Both the position numbers and the translations under genes were made by a program. A DNA stretch of 64,000 nucleotides, taken from Ceratobasidium sp. AG-K (taxonomy: Eukaryota; Basidiomycota; Agaricomycetes; Cantharellales; Ceratobasidiaceae). The notes under the pieces are model-generated. The model was not told the origin of the DNA and made no database searches. It saw only the letters and a list, made by a program, of their open reading frames with translations. The stretch lies in the NCBI GenBank assembly GCA_037039685.1, contig JAWNGF010000006.1, positions 1,488,001-1,552,000 on the forward strand, given 5' to 3'. The stretch's first letter is position 1. The number at the start of each line of letters is the position of its first letter. Positions 1 to 11,899 of the stretch are shown here, piece by piece.

Positions 1-616
1 CCCCCCCCCACCGCACGCTATCTTTGTCTCGCGTCACAGAACTGCCATAGAATAAAACCGCCTTGAAAAGTTTGGTGGTGTGTATGCAGGCAAAAGGCCC
101 GTCCTGGGACAATCAGCTGCGTTAACTTGCCTACTAGGAGTACGTGCCTGGTCACCCCCTGGTTAAAACCTTTCATAATCAAAAATCGACGCAATTGAGC
201 CCATCCGGGTTACCTGGGAACTTAGAACTATCTCTCTGGTCACGTTTGAGTAATTGAATTACCTCAGTAGGACGCTTGCCCGTTCACATCACCCTTCCGC
301 ACACCTTGCGCCACACCTGGCCGTGGTTAATTTACACCCAAAGTGAGAGGTGTCCTACCACACCAGAGCCACCCCTATTCGCATTTATTTGCACCAAATT
401 CCTCTATCCTCGAATGTCGATCTCTTTCAGTGTTTGACTACTTTTGGAAGCTTGATCGCTACTTTCGGTTGTTTGGCCTTGTGCTCTCCTAGGATCCTTG
501 TTGCGGGCAAAAAATCTCGCTCGTGGCAGCGTCAACAACTAGACTCCCAAGTCAACTGATTTGACTGGTCCTTGGTCATATTCCACGTTAGGCTATTCTC
601 GCTCTGCGTTACAAGA
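1..616. other. Intergenic, no gene recognised
   Basis: The window opens in a run of nine C. Open frames of 60-80 codons exist here, but none resembles a known family and none is bounded by splice signals. The last part is probably the promoter or 5' leader of the MYND-type pseudogene that begins at 617. Confidence 0.5.
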
Positions 617-1545
617 ATGTCGTCTGTCGAAACTAAAGATTATAATTCAGGCGTTATTAAAGCGCTGCGTGCTAAAGCAACGAGCTCCGCCAACGCGATT
701 GCCAAGGACGTATGTCTGCTTGATCCCCTACCTCCCGGTCAAGACCCTCCAGATTCGGAATACAATGGCATCGCAAACGAGGTAAGAAAATGTACCACTC
801 AAGTTGATGAGTTACTAACTCGCCGCAAAGGCACGCCAAAATCGATCCCCTACCAAAGGATGAAAGCGCTGTCCCGCATGCTGCGTTCTCCGCTTGATAT
901 ATACACAAATTCTATCAGTGCTTGCTCAAACCTTCCCCCAGGAACCAACGCAAGACGGTCACGATTTATATTACAATCCCATCCGGCTTTCCCGAGCCGG
1001 CGTACGACCCGTACCAACGCATGTTCTTATGCTCTCATGAGAGCCGCGGTATCACCAATTCCGTCACAGTGGCGTTTCTGGAAGGGCTCGAACAGCGATT
1101 CTAGGTTCCGCCGGTGAGGGCCTGCCGGTTTATAACTGAACTATTGCACTGGTGCGACACACAACAAGGGGAAGACAAGAAGGCATCTCTGGACTTGGAC
1201 CTACGGAAGCGTCTCCTCTCTCGTACCGATGAGTTTATGCGGCTGAACCAGTGGCAGGACTGGTCAGATTTCGATCAGCGGGTCATCAAGCGGCTGAACA
1301 ATGCACTTAAATCCATTGATCCCGCGCCTGATGATATGTACCTGAAGGCGGTGAAGTCCCGTTTGCTCGATCTAGCAGGGGTTGGGTTTTGCGGGAACGA
1401 TCTCTGTCCGTTGGGTAAAGAGGAACCACTGAAGAGTTAGAAGCGGTGTTCGAGATGCAGGGGTGTGGCGTATTGCGGAGAAAAGTGTCAGAAGCAGCAT
1501 TGGCAGAATAAGCACAAGTTCCGTTGCTTTGCGCGCGCCGACTAA
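617..1545 (+). pseudogene. Decayed MYND zinc-finger protein paralogue
   Basis: Exon 1 (617-781, 55 codons) parallels exon 1 of the intact gene at 1862, with the same DPLPxGxD segment. It is followed by an intron 782-830 with a CTAAC branch site. Downstream, the blocks matching the neighbour (AYDPYQRMFL against EPYFRMYL; FITELLHW against LIIECLFW; then the MYND finger ending KHKFRCFA) are interrupted. TAG codons lie in frame at 1102-1104 and 1438-1440, and the stretch after the intron (831-920) fits only with a frame change. The finger itself (CSRC, YCGEKC, then H and C) is intact after the second stop and ends at TAA 1543-1545. Direct tandem orientation suggests a local duplication that then decayed. 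Unusual splicing could rescue one defect but hardly all. Confidence 0.75.
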
Positions 1546-1861
1546 TTGTGCAGTTTAGCTTCTATCGGGTGTTTGTAGTCGGCGGAGTGTATTGTTGAAA
1601 GCAATGTATGCTCTGTATCCGAAATCCAGTATTTCCTTGTCTTTCACATGCCCGGCCGTGATAGGCTGTATTTATCCAGAGTGGAAGGGAGTCACACAAT
1701 TGTAGACGCGAAAAGGCTATATATGCGGTACGTTGACGAAAATTGGCACCATACCGTTTTCGGTACCGGTCGACAATCTAACCTATCTGATGACGTACTT
1801 TTGTATTGTTTGGTATTGTGCTCAACTCCCACCACGCCTATTCCTACTCTGGAACCCAACC

Positions 1862-2777
1862 ATGTCAACCGTGAAAATTAACGGCCGCGACGTCGCCCTC
1901 AAGAACTTGAACGCCGAAGCAATCAGCTTCACTGGCAGCATTGCCAAATTAGCACATCTCGATGACCCTCTACCCGCTGGTGAAGATATCAGCGAGGAAG
2001 AATTCCTGGAACTGCAACGGCAGGTACGAAGCTCACTTCTTTAATCAAGCCGGGTTAACCCTGGCAAAGCTTTACCGCTGGTACGAGCTCCCGTTCAAAG
2101 CTCGATCGGTCATGCTTGCCGCCCTGTGTGCGGGCCACTCATACAGAATAGCCGAAGCACTTCGTAGAACCTCCCCTGACGAGCAAGAGAACATGTACGC
2201 GGCTTACATTCAGATTCTCTCCCTCTTTCCCGAGGCTGGTCAGGAGCCATACTTTCGCATGTACTTGCGATCACCCGAAGCCAAGGGTCTCGCAAACCTC
2301 GTCGCCCGGTCGTTTATTGGTGGTATCAAGTGGTTCGACCCTTCTGGACCGGGACGGATTTGCCATCTAATTATCGAGTGCCTTTTCTGGGGCGAGACAT
2401 CCGACGGAGACGACCACAAGGCGCCCATGGACGCTAAGGTTCGAAAAGACCTCGCGGAACAGTTGGCGGCGTTCAAGGGGATGGACGAGTGGCCTCGGAT
2501 CCCTGAGTTTGACCGGATGAGCATTGAGCGCCTGGACGGGATTCTCAACGTTGTCGAGACGATGCCTGGTCCTGATGGCTATTATCTTCAGTCGATGAGG
2601 GAGCATTTGATGGGTCAAGGTGGGGACGATTGTTGCGCGGGCTATGATCTGGATTGTGATGAGGTTCCGGCAATGCGGTGTGCGAGATGCAAGAGTGTGG
2701 GGTATTGCGGGAAGAAGTGCCAGACAGAGCATTGGAAGGCGGGACACAAGATTAGGTGCTTTGCGCGCGTCCAATAG
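1862..2777 (+). CDS. MYND zinc-finger domain protein, 289 aa
   Basis: Two exons, 1862-2023 (54 codons) and 2070-2777, are joined by a 46-nt intron (GTACGA...AAAG, TTAAC branch-like site) in phase 0. The C-terminal 45 residues form a MYND finger: CARC, then YCGKKC, then H and C in the final HWKAGHKIRCF segment. MYND fingers bind short proline-rich peptides in other proteins, and many basidiomycete genomes carry large families of such proteins with poorly defined roles. The remaining 240 residues have no domain I recognise. The start at 1862 matches the paralogue's exon-1 start and gives the conserved DPLPAGED block. A CTATATATG box at 1717-1725 may be the core promoter. Partners and process are unknown. 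Confidence 0.85.
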
Positions 2778-4144
2778 GTCGTATTGCCTAATGTTACCGA
2801 ATATTTGTACAGTTCCGTTTCCTGTCTGTAACTCTGCGTACAACTAGCATCTGTGGTCTTGCGACAGTTACCGGAAATGAAAACTTTGTCAATTTTAGGC
2901 CACGAGATCGTGGAATTGTTTCGCTGGGTCCAGCTCTGGTGTGGATGGACATATACCAAGTTGACGTCATGCGGCAATCAGTAATCGGGCTTAAATGCAG
3001 GTTCAGTCGACAGTCGTGGGCGATGGTCGCGATCAGCAATGATCGTCGGCTTTGCAACAGTCACTCCACCTTATGTAAACCAAGTCTTGAAGCCAATAGC
3101 GCATACATTGGCTCTATATAGAAATTGGCGCATACATCGAGACAGAACCTCATCAAGCACAATAATTTCCTAAGTGGGATGGGTGGTCCAACCCGGTGCA
3201 AATAGCGGCGCCGAATCCGATGTAGAGAGAAACGGGGGCGGGCGCCAAACAAGAAATCTACCCGACCTCACAACTCTGAGGCGTATAAAGCCCTCTGGGA
3301 GACCACCGACTCTTCTCATTCAACCACCACCTCTGATTCTACTCTTGCCCCTCAACTGTGACAACCTCGGCGACCGGACTACTGCCTTAGACTTTTCTTC
3401 TGGAACCACGGCTGAAACACGGACACTTTCGACGCCCAACGCTTCAAACTGACCCTACCTGGACCCCCTGTACTTCATAAAAAAATCAAATAAAGAGTCG
3501 AGTGCCCACAAAGTCCCCTCCCCAAGAGAGACGAGAAGAGGCTATAAAAAAAAAGTAAGACGAAAATAATTTAACAAAGACTGAAGGGGATGGGGCAAAT
3601 GGAGGAAGCGCACTCTCGGAGTAGGGGCTTCTGGCGGTGGTGTTGGGCGCAACCACTGCAACCGAGCTAGGAGCCCTGACAAGCCGGTGCGTCATTGATT
3701 CATTAATCCCTAGTGTTTCGGAGCTGACTTCAAGTACTCTGGAGTTCGTTTTCGTGGCAGGGGAGGTTGTGCGCGAGATTGAGTAGCTTGTGATTATTAC
3801 ACATAATTATATTACCTTGACGTATACATCTATTCACCTGACATGTTGTTCTTCCGTTAATGTGAGATAACGCGAACGTATGGTAACCAACGGTCAGGAA
3901 AACAAAAGAGCTTATCACGTGTGTTACTTGTGATAACTCGCGCTACAGACACGTTGGCCCGTCAATGAATAAAATCGAGGCCACATCAGGCATTTCGTTT
4001 GGTTGGTGACCATACTTAGTCACCAGGGCACGGCAAAGAACTCTTCATGCAAAATCTCAATGAATGAATAAAAACATACAGGCGTACAGATATTCACTCT
4101 CAACCGTTGATTCATCCCATGTTGATCCTCGTATGGTCCCACTC
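2778..4144. other. Intergenic between MYND gene and Argonaute 3' end
   Basis: I see no convincing coding frame. A TATA-like GTATAAAG near 3282 followed by a CT-rich stretch (3300-3350) looks like a core promoter, but no recognisable protein follows. An A-rich run with AATAAA-like sequence lies at 3477-3495. The segment also holds the 3' end region of the Argonaute transcript. Confidence 0.4.
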
Positions 4145-7100
4145 TCAAAGGTAGAACATGGAATCCTTGATGTTGAGGCCAGTTGGACCACGGCCCCACA
4201 GGCTTTGAGCCTGTCTCATAACCTCCTCGTCCGTGCTGCTTCCGCTGCGAATCGAAGCCGCTCCATCGAATGCGTTGAGCAACTGACTGAGATAACAGCG
4301 GCCACGCTCGCAGGCAAGGTCTGTTTGGTATAATTAGTTGGTATGTTCAACAGTGTGTTGCTGTAAACATAAACTCACCGGCGTAGTAAGCAGGTGGGAC
4401 AAGCGAGACAGCCTTGGTAGCACGAGCAAAGAGGTACGCCATACTGTGAGTCAGTCCTTGAAGCTCGTCGGCCTTGAAGCCATTATCGTCATGGACAACG
4501 GTATAGTGAGTTGGACGAGTCGTGCCCTGAAGTCCGGCGTGAGCTTGAAGGAAAAAGTCGAAGTCGTACACGTCGGTAACTAACGAAAAAAAAATCAGTC
4601 GCGGTCCAAATATTAGTGCCCTTTGAACTCACCCCCACGATCAACGACAGTTCCGGGCTTGCAGTTGCCCTTGTCCGCATCCTCATTTTTTGTCGGGAAG
4701 AAGCGAGTGTGGTGGCGCTTGCCGGCAATCAGAATCGTCAATTTGGGCTTGTACGGCGTTCCGTCCTTCTCCTTGTACTTGGCGAACGCCGCATGGACCT
4801 TGGGGAGCTCGTCATCGCGCACAGTCAGGAATTGGCCCTCTGAAACACCGTCGCGGAAGAACAGGATGCGCTTGGGTAACACATTGTTCTTGGCCTTGAA
4901 TGCATTGAGACGCTCAACCATCATGTCGGTCAAGTCCGTGATCATCTGTGACCAATACAGCTTCAGCACGGCAACGCATAGGATTGCACTGTGTGCTCAC
5001 CTCCTTCTTCGACTGCTGGAGACGCATGCTGGCCGGGAACTGGCCAAAGGTGTTATCGGTGCTACCAACCACGGCGGCGATACTTGGTGTTCCACGAGCA
5101 CTGCCAGGGCTAGGATGGGTAACGTCGCTTCCAACCATCATCGTTGGCTCCGCACGGACCCAGGCCATGGTCTTGTCGTTCGGATTGATAACGTGGTTGA
5201 CTCCACCAAGCTTTGCGTTGATCTTGAGCCCAACGTTGGCATTATATTGAGGCTATAAAAGTGAAAGAAGTTAGGATTATGACATGGAATAAACTCGGGA
5301 AACTACCTTTCCATCCTTGAACTTGTTAGCCTGGACACAGACCGTGAGCACGTCGAGTTGGACGTCGCATAGATGCTTCAGTCCATTGTAGATCGCTTTG
5401 TCGCTATTGCTTAGCACAATAACCACAAGCTTTGGCTTTGGGTTCATCGTCATCAGGGCTCGCTTGATGGTCTCGATTGCGCGCGGTCGCGTCACTGGTG
5501 AGGAGTCCTGGTTCTTTGGGGGCAAGTGGGCATCTACCATCTTCGGTGGCCGTCTGTCGACGTTCATACCAGACTTGCTGCACATGTCCGCGAGTCCTTG
5601 AACAATGGCTCCGCTGGTGGCGGCCTTCATGTCATCCTGACCTCCGTCTTGAATAAACAGCACTCCCCAGTTCTCGAGCTTCGCTGCAATAGCAAAGCGC
5701 ACACCTCGCAGGTTCCAGGATGCATTCGTGACCTCGGCCGACGTACGATTATTGTAGTGAATGCTTGGAGAGGTGAGGACACGGCCAGGCACCGTCGCCA
5801 TCTGGGACCCGACTCGGATACCCATGCGCCCAAGAGGAGAGTTGGCACCAACAAGTCCAAGAGACCCTAGTCCAGTGCCAGTGATGCTCTGGGCGTTGAC
5901 ATTTGGAGGCTGGCAGGCAACGAGGATCATTGAAGCCGTGTGCTCGTCGGTCAGTTTGCCGCGGAACGGCTGACCGGGAAGAATCGTGCAGACTTCGGGA
6001 GGGACCAGGATGGGTCGATCCTTGTTCCCACTAATATCTACGAGGGGGAGTTGGGGGCTTTGGAGGGTAATGTTGTACTCTACAGACGATAATCAAAAAG
6101 GGTAATGCAATCGAAGGCAGCATACTTACTTCGCTTGAAGTAACTCTCCACTGTGAGTTCCTCACCAAACTCGTCGCATTGGAACTTGTAGGCGCGAGCG
6201 CTAAAGCCTTGTGCGAGCTTGATGCCCTTGATGGTCTTCCTCATGACACGACCAGTGTGGTTCATTTCGATCCGTAGGTTGTGTACGAAAGATGCGAGCC
6301 TCGAGCCTCCTGATGGTCCGAACTGGAAGAACAGTTGAGCCAAATTGCCAGGTCGATAGAACGCCGTAGTCGCGACATTGACGTTAACCATCAATTGCTT
6401 GAATGAAGGGCGAACGGAGCTATAGAAGCCCTTGTACGCAACAAGCCCCCCTCCAAGATCCGACGGCTCGCTCGTTGAAGGGGAGAACCACTTGTTACGT
6501 CCGACCATTAACCCATTCTGCGAGGGGTACTTGGCCAGTAGGATGTTGAACGCAGATAGCATAGGCTGCGGATCAAATGTATTGTTTTGCCCTTCCATAT
6601 GTCTAGTGGAACATGTTGGTGAAATGTGATTACGGGCCAAGAAATTACCCACTTGTTCATGTCAGCCATATCGTGCGTCGCCGTTGGCTTGAGTGAGATT
6701 CGGTAATTTTTGGAGCTTTCCGTAGGACCGCTCTCCCCTTCATCAAAGTGCGTCACTGGCACAGAAAAAACTTGAGCAGCGCCAGACACTGGGATCTCTT
6801 TCGTAGAGACCAGCCGTTTCATGTTGTCGTGGGAGGCATACTCGGCATATGGAGCGAAATCTGGGGTAGACATCATGAGCTCAAGCAAGCGCTTTACGAC
6901 CCGCTTGACACCAATCTCAGGTTCGATAGTGACGTCGTAGTCGTAAATCTTTTCTTTGTCGAAGTCGACGGGGAAGTAGTTGGTACGAAGCATCACGGGC
7001 TGCCCATTGCTGCCAAAGTCGGGGCGACGGGGCATGCCGTCTTCGTCAACGTCCAGATCCTTGAAAGCTGCCACGAGCTGATCTTCTGCGTTCGAGGCCA

Positions 7101-7422
7101 AGCGTGCGTCAATCCTGGCTGGGCCGGGGTCGAAGATCCCCCCACGCATCGCGCCGCCTCGTCCACGAAAGGGTGGTCCACCGCGCGCCCCTCCGCTACA
7201 TTGGTATTGTTGGTATTGTAGTCCAAAGTTTGGAATTAGCGTCTTACCGGTCTGCTCCTCCACCACGCGCATAGCCTCCGCGACCACGAGCGCCCCCACT
7301 AGAACGACATGATCGGACCTCGGGTCACGAAATTTAGAAATAGCATCTCACCGGTCTCCCCCGTAGCCACCCGAAGGTCCGCCACGGCCACGTCCTCTAT
7401 CAAATCCTCGTCCAGAACTCAT
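4145..7422 (-). CDS. AGO: Argonaute (RNA-silencing effector), nine exons, 950 aa
   Basis: Exons read on the minus strand: 7422-7352, 7298-7248, 7195-6653, 6602-6130, 6079-5307, 5252-5001, 4945-4633, 4579-4379 and 4320-4145; they sum to 951 codons with all phases consistent. The donor after 6653 is GTGGGT, chosen because the stronger-looking GTAATT would break the frame. Residues 1-60 are an RGG/RG-rich tail; a PAZ region ends near the KYNITLQ block (about residue 380); the MID domain keeps the Tyr, Lys, Gln and Lys of the 5'-phosphate pocket (IYNGLK, CVQ, GLKINAKLGG). PIWI has the catalytic set D680 (GSDVTHP), E721 (QQSKKE), D753 (FRDGVSEGQ) and D893 (YYAD), the DEDD form of the tetrad. It ends DSMFYL. 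By family knowledge it binds small RNAs and slices or silences targets; nothing looks broken. It is the only RNAi gene in the window. Confidence 0.93.
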
Positions 7423-9122
7423 GTTGCGTATAGTAAAATCGTTTGTTGTAGTTGGCGCTGTAGATGTTGCGCGTGAAGCGAGTTGATGTAAAAGGGATAC
7501 GGTCGTAGCCACGGTAAAACGGCCTTTGTATCCGCTCCGAAAGCCCAATGGCCCGTGCGCAGAAGTCACCTGCATCCGCCGAGTCAGACAATGCGCAGGG
7601 AGGCCCACGGCATGGGGGTACTCTGGTTGCAGTTTTTTGAGTCCGGTAGGTCACGTGCCGGAAGGTTATTGGGTGGTTATGACTTGCCACATGGTTCTAG
7701 TGGTGGTGCTGTGCCAGCCTCGACGCCCATTGGCTGATATTCGGCCAAAGTATCGCACGGTACCTTTGACCATGCCCGTTCGGGACCGCGGCAGATAAAT
7801 TTCAGAACTCGTGGTAAATGCACGACAGGAAGACGTAAACTCAGCTAACTTCCGACCAGCAACTCGTTAAAATCACGTGCCGGGAATTCCCGAGTTCTGT
7901 TCCCTGGCGTCACATTCGACCATTGTTCTCGGCCTCTGAATGGGACCACATCAAATGTGTTAGGCACGATCACTTCGACGATTTTCATTAACTCTCGATT
8001 CGACCCACTCCCCCGTTACATTCTGTAATAAAGTAAACGAACGTTCTGAAGTTTATCACTAACTGTACAGTGCTCATGATAATATCTACTCGAATGACAG
8101 AGTACTTCTAAATGGTCGGTGGAGCTGGCTGGTAATATGTTAGAGTCAAATGTTTGGCCGCTTTGCGAACCTCTTCAGGTTGGCCGCTACTTCGAATAGC
8201 TTCAGAGTAATTGTATATCCACCTTACCTTGGGAGGGCATTCACATCATGTTGCTACATATTATTATCAGTGGTATATATCATATCTATCACATTGTAAG
8301 TGCGTGTCATACCTCCTCCCACCCCGACCACGCATCTACGAGCCTCAGCAAGTGAGGTCCAGCCGCCAGTACACTCGAGCGTTTACGGAATTAATTTGGC
8401 TCGATGCGCCGCGTGGCCACCACGGGACAAACAATTTGCCAAACATTGCCTTTGTTCGAGTAAAGGATGACCAGGTGATCGGCACTTCCACCATGTCCTC
8501 TCGTCATGTTTGCACCAACAGCAATCCCTTGGTTCTAAATCCTCACAGACGGAGCGCGAGCAAGCGTAGGGAGTGTACCATCCTAAGACCGGAGAGCGGT
8601 GTGCGGTTTGCGTATTTTTGATTTTGGTGTGCGCTGATCGCACCCGTGCTTAACCTCGAGCATGCCCATTTTATCCTTTGTTACAGTCCCCGGAGAACCC
8701 TGCGTACCCTCCGACCACATAACGACAGTCACGATCCCATTGGCTTGAGTTGTCGTCAGCGTACCCGACGCACTATTGTCTAGCGACGGGCTCCTTAGCG
8801 TGTGGCAACTTTCCAGCTAGGTATTCCTACGGAAGGAGCGCATGTTGATATGGACGCATGGGAACGGGTGCTGTTAAATACCTGGTCCGGTTCAATAGAG
8901 GTGCCTCAGTCTCTTTCAACTTTCGGTGTCTAATTGGGCTGGCCCCCGTCATCCTACGATCAAGCGCTCCTTTCAAATTTATTATCCATACCTCCTTGCT
9001 AGCCGGAATTGATTATTAGAGGCAATTCTCTCTCCTCTTACTTGCAAGCACTTGCCCAGTCAGCGAATCAATTGTCCTCGCTCGGTCTTGTCTCTTTTGC
9101 GCGCATCCCAAATACCCAGAGT
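7423..9122. other. Intergenic, 1.7 kb, upstream of Argonaute and of the gene at 9175
   Basis: Divergent spacer holding both promoters. A 136-codon open frame at 8211-8621 has no family resemblance and no splice context, so I do not call it a gene. No repeats or RNA genes were recognised. Confidence 0.45.
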
Positions 9123-9131
9123 CATATAAAG
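9123..9131 (+). promoter_or_regulatory. TATA box of the gene at 9175
   Basis: CATATAAAG lies 44-52 bp upstream of the ATG at 9175, a spacing that allows a short 5' leader. It supports that ATG as the start. Confidence 0.55.
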
Positions 9132-9174
9132 CAGCAGTCTATATCCTTCGGTCATCCCACATCTCTCCCACGCC

Positions 9175-10015
9175 ATGTCGAATCTTCCGATCTTCTCTTC
9201 CGTAATGTGGGCTCCCTCTGACAAGCATGGCCCTCTCGTCACCCGCCGTCGCGGCTCAGGCACCCTCAATCATGCAGTGCGGGGAACACAGCCCTGCAGC
9301 GCATCACGACGTGGTTCAGTCGACGCTCGCGCATGCGTGACACTGCGTCCGATCCGTACCGCCACTGCCAACGCACTCGGGGTTCGCGCTGAGCCCGAGG
9401 CGAGGGCGGCTAAATCGGTAAGGTGGCTCCTGGATGAATATAAATTGCCCGCGGACGAACCTCAAGCCATCAAGATTCGCATGCCAGTACCCGTTTCAGT
9501 CAAGAGCACCTCTGTTAAATTCGCTCCAAACCCGCCGGCCTGTCGTCCATTCCGCTTGCTAGAACTTCCGGCTTACGAGCCAAAGGATGTTCGTAATGAA
9601 CTCAATGGTCGTCTCTTGAAGACGCTCAACGACGTTGTTCCCCTCGGCCAGGTGGGTCTCTTTCAACCAAATACTTGTGATCAATGAGCTCATCCTTGCA
9701 TTTAACCACAGAATTGCCCAATCATGTCCCCTGCTGCTGGCTACGTTCAGTACGAGCTCTACAATATCGCTCAGGAGCTCGCCGACATCACTTATGCTCG
9801 CCTGGACTTCATCGCGAAAAACATTCCTGAGTAAGTTTCATGCCACTATGCGCCGGACCATAACTAATGTAACCCATAATAGTGTTCTGCGCCACATCCG
9901 CCGCCTAACGAACAACGTTCTTGCGCTTTCCACTCCACCGACGCAAGGTGACGCGGACCGGCTGCTAGCGCTAGCCAATGCTGCGCGCGAGATCCGCAAG
10001 ACTGCGGGTTATTAA
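9175..10015 (+). CDS. Protein of unknown function, three exons, 242 aa
   Basis: Exons 9175-9651, 9712-9830 and 9883-10015 total 243 codons including the stop. The introns are 60 nt (GTGGGT...CACAG) and 52 nt (GTAAGT...AATAG, CTAAT branch-like). I recognise no domain. The N-terminal third is basic and rich in Ser, Arg and Ala and could be disordered or a targeting region. The middle contains a proline-rich stretch, and the C-terminal half is predicted helical (ELYNIAQELADITYARLDFI; AARAIRK-like end). No signal peptide or membrane segment is evident. It is convergent with the dioxygenase gene. The clean splice phases and the TATA box are the main reasons to believe the model. Confidence 0.7.
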
Positions 10016-10345
10016 AGGATTCTGGTTTTTGGCTCGGCGCGACCCATCGAATACCCAAATATGGTCTCCTCTCACTGCTAAATCTATGGATGCGCTTTCT
10101 ACGCGGACTTTACGCCCCCCTGCTCACGATCAATCTTGCATTTTTTTTACCTTTGCATTTTCTATGAAACAAACGTGTATTTTTATCCTCACGATCCTCA
10201 CGACCAGTGTGTAACGTTCTTCTGAATGCTTCGTAACGTTTTTGAATTCGTTTTAAATGTAATACAATCATTTCAATACATAGCACAGCAACACTCCAGC
10301 TCAGCAGAATAACTACATTGAACAGTTTGAGACAATAGAGACACA
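10016..10345. other. Convergent 3' region
   Basis: AT-rich spacer between the plus-strand gene ending at 10015 and the minus-strand dioxygenase ending at 10346. It includes T-rich runs near 10138-10150. It probably holds both polyadenylation regions; no gene seen. Confidence 0.45.
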
Positions 10346-11899
10346 TTAAATCTTGGCGGCGCTTGCCTGGGCGCGTGCTTTGCGCGCCACCTCCGCATCC
10401 TCCTTCTTGACCAAGACGAAATCAAACTCGAGCTCCTTGAATTTGGAGCCCTTCTTGAAGCCTGAGCACACCGTCCTCAGTTAGCTCTCGCCGTCCAACG
10501 AGCGCAATACCAGCAGCCACTTACCCCGCTTCCGCGCCAGCGCCTCATCATCCACTTGCTTCAGATCCACAATCAGCGACTTTTTCGCACCAAATACGGC
10601 GTCCGAGGTCAAAAATGAGTCCCCACTCGGGAATACGGTGGTAATAAGCTGGTCGTATCCCTCTGCCTGCACGAACAAAGGATGCCCAAGTCAGACAAAA
10701 GAGTGGGTGTATGCACCGTGACTTGCCTGGATTTTGATATGCAAATGAGCGGGCCTGTACACGTGCCTCTCGAGCTTGGCCAGTAACTTGCCGACAGGTC
10801 CGTCGCTAGGGATCGGGTAGGCGACTGGGACCACAGCCCGGAAGGCGTATTCGCCATTGGGGCCGGTGCGAAGACGGCCTCGGCAATCTGGCTCGGAGCG
10901 GCCCTCATACTGGGTGTCATAAAATCTAGATATCCCAGGATAAAGTAGTGGGGCAGAGGATTAGGTATATGCGATTCAGAATTATGGGATAGCGTGTACC
11001 CTTGGTCATCCGTCTCCCACGTATCGACAATCGCATTGGCCACTGGCTCTCCATTGCTTCCAACGACTCTTCCAGAAACGTACAAGTACTCTCCCTTGTC
11101 CTCGGATGCAATGGCACCTCCATGCTCGACTATTTGCAGAAATGTTTGTAAAGCACCGAAATCACGGTTAGGATAATAAGGCGGCTCACCATCATGCGCA
11201 TCCTCAGTGAAGAACGGACCCAAGACGGTTGACTCGGTCGAGTTGCCAACCTTTGGGTGATCGATAGCATCCACGAGAGCAGAAACCCCAAAGACATCAG
11301 AAAGGAGAATGAATTCCTGGCGGCTATGAGTGCGCGACGTTAGTGAAATCACCCAATGCGCATAGATTAACCTTACATCGAAGTGCAGGTTTGTCCTGTT
11401 GCCGTCAAGAATTGGATGCCCGCCCTGTATGTCAAAGCAAAGGTACCTTCAATCAATAGGGTAACACTTTGAAGTGAGCTTTCTTACATCCACTCCTCGG
11501 TTGTAAGGCTGCCAGCCAATCGCTGTCAGTCCAAATCTCATCATTACCAACTCAGGAACGACTCATACCTGGTCTCCTTTACAAACTCGTGCATATGATA
11601 TGTCAAGCGCGAAAGCACAAACTTCATTCGCCTTTTGAACGATTGAAGTAGTTAGATCTTGTCGCGACTTGTTGGTCCCACAAACATACTCATCGGGACA
11701 ATTGGAGTTGATTTTGTTCACATTTTCGGTAATAGTCTCTGGTCGGATATCGGACACGTCAGGGAGCTAATACAAAAGCTCAATACTCTACCAATACACT
11801 GGAAAGCAGAGTCAAGCCAACCTTGGACGGATCGACGGTCGGTGCACCAGCCTTTTGGGCGTCAGCGACAGCTTTACTGGGAGTGGGTGCAGTCGACAT
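10346..11899 (-). CDS. Intradiol ring-cleavage dioxygenase (hydroxyquinol/catechol 1,2-dioxygenase type), 355 aa
   Basis: Nine exons on the minus strand: 11899-11822, 11766-11690, 11631-11569, 11508-11488 (21 nt), 11424-11377, 11323-11000, 10925-10727, 10666-10525 and 10461-10346; together 356 codons in frame. The N-terminal helical part has the family's PETITENVNKIN and RQEFILLSDVFGVS blocks, then LGPFF. The non-haem Fe(III) ligands are all present: Y206 (GFYDTQY), Y240 (PVAYPIP), H264 and H266 (RPAHLHI). The family inserts O2 between the two hydroxyls of catechol or hydroxyquinol, giving cis,cis-muconate or maleylacetate, in breakdown of lignin-derived and other aromatics. No secretion signal, so cytosolic. 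The intron after 10727 uses a GC donor (GCAAGT). The first intron's donor GTTGGC is weak, so the exon 1 end is the least certain point. Exact substrate cannot be read from the sequence. Confidence 0.9.

Noticed and set aside
1..9. C9 run at the window start as a telomere
   Set aside because: Not a repeat of a telomeric unit; a single homopolymer only.
6640..6652. GTAATT as the donor of Argonaute intron 3
   Set aside because: It breaks the frame; GTGGGT four bases earlier keeps the frame into HMEGQNNTF.
8211..8621. 136-codon plus-strand frame as a gene
   Set aside because: No family resemblance, no splice or promoter support, and composition like the non-coding surroundings.
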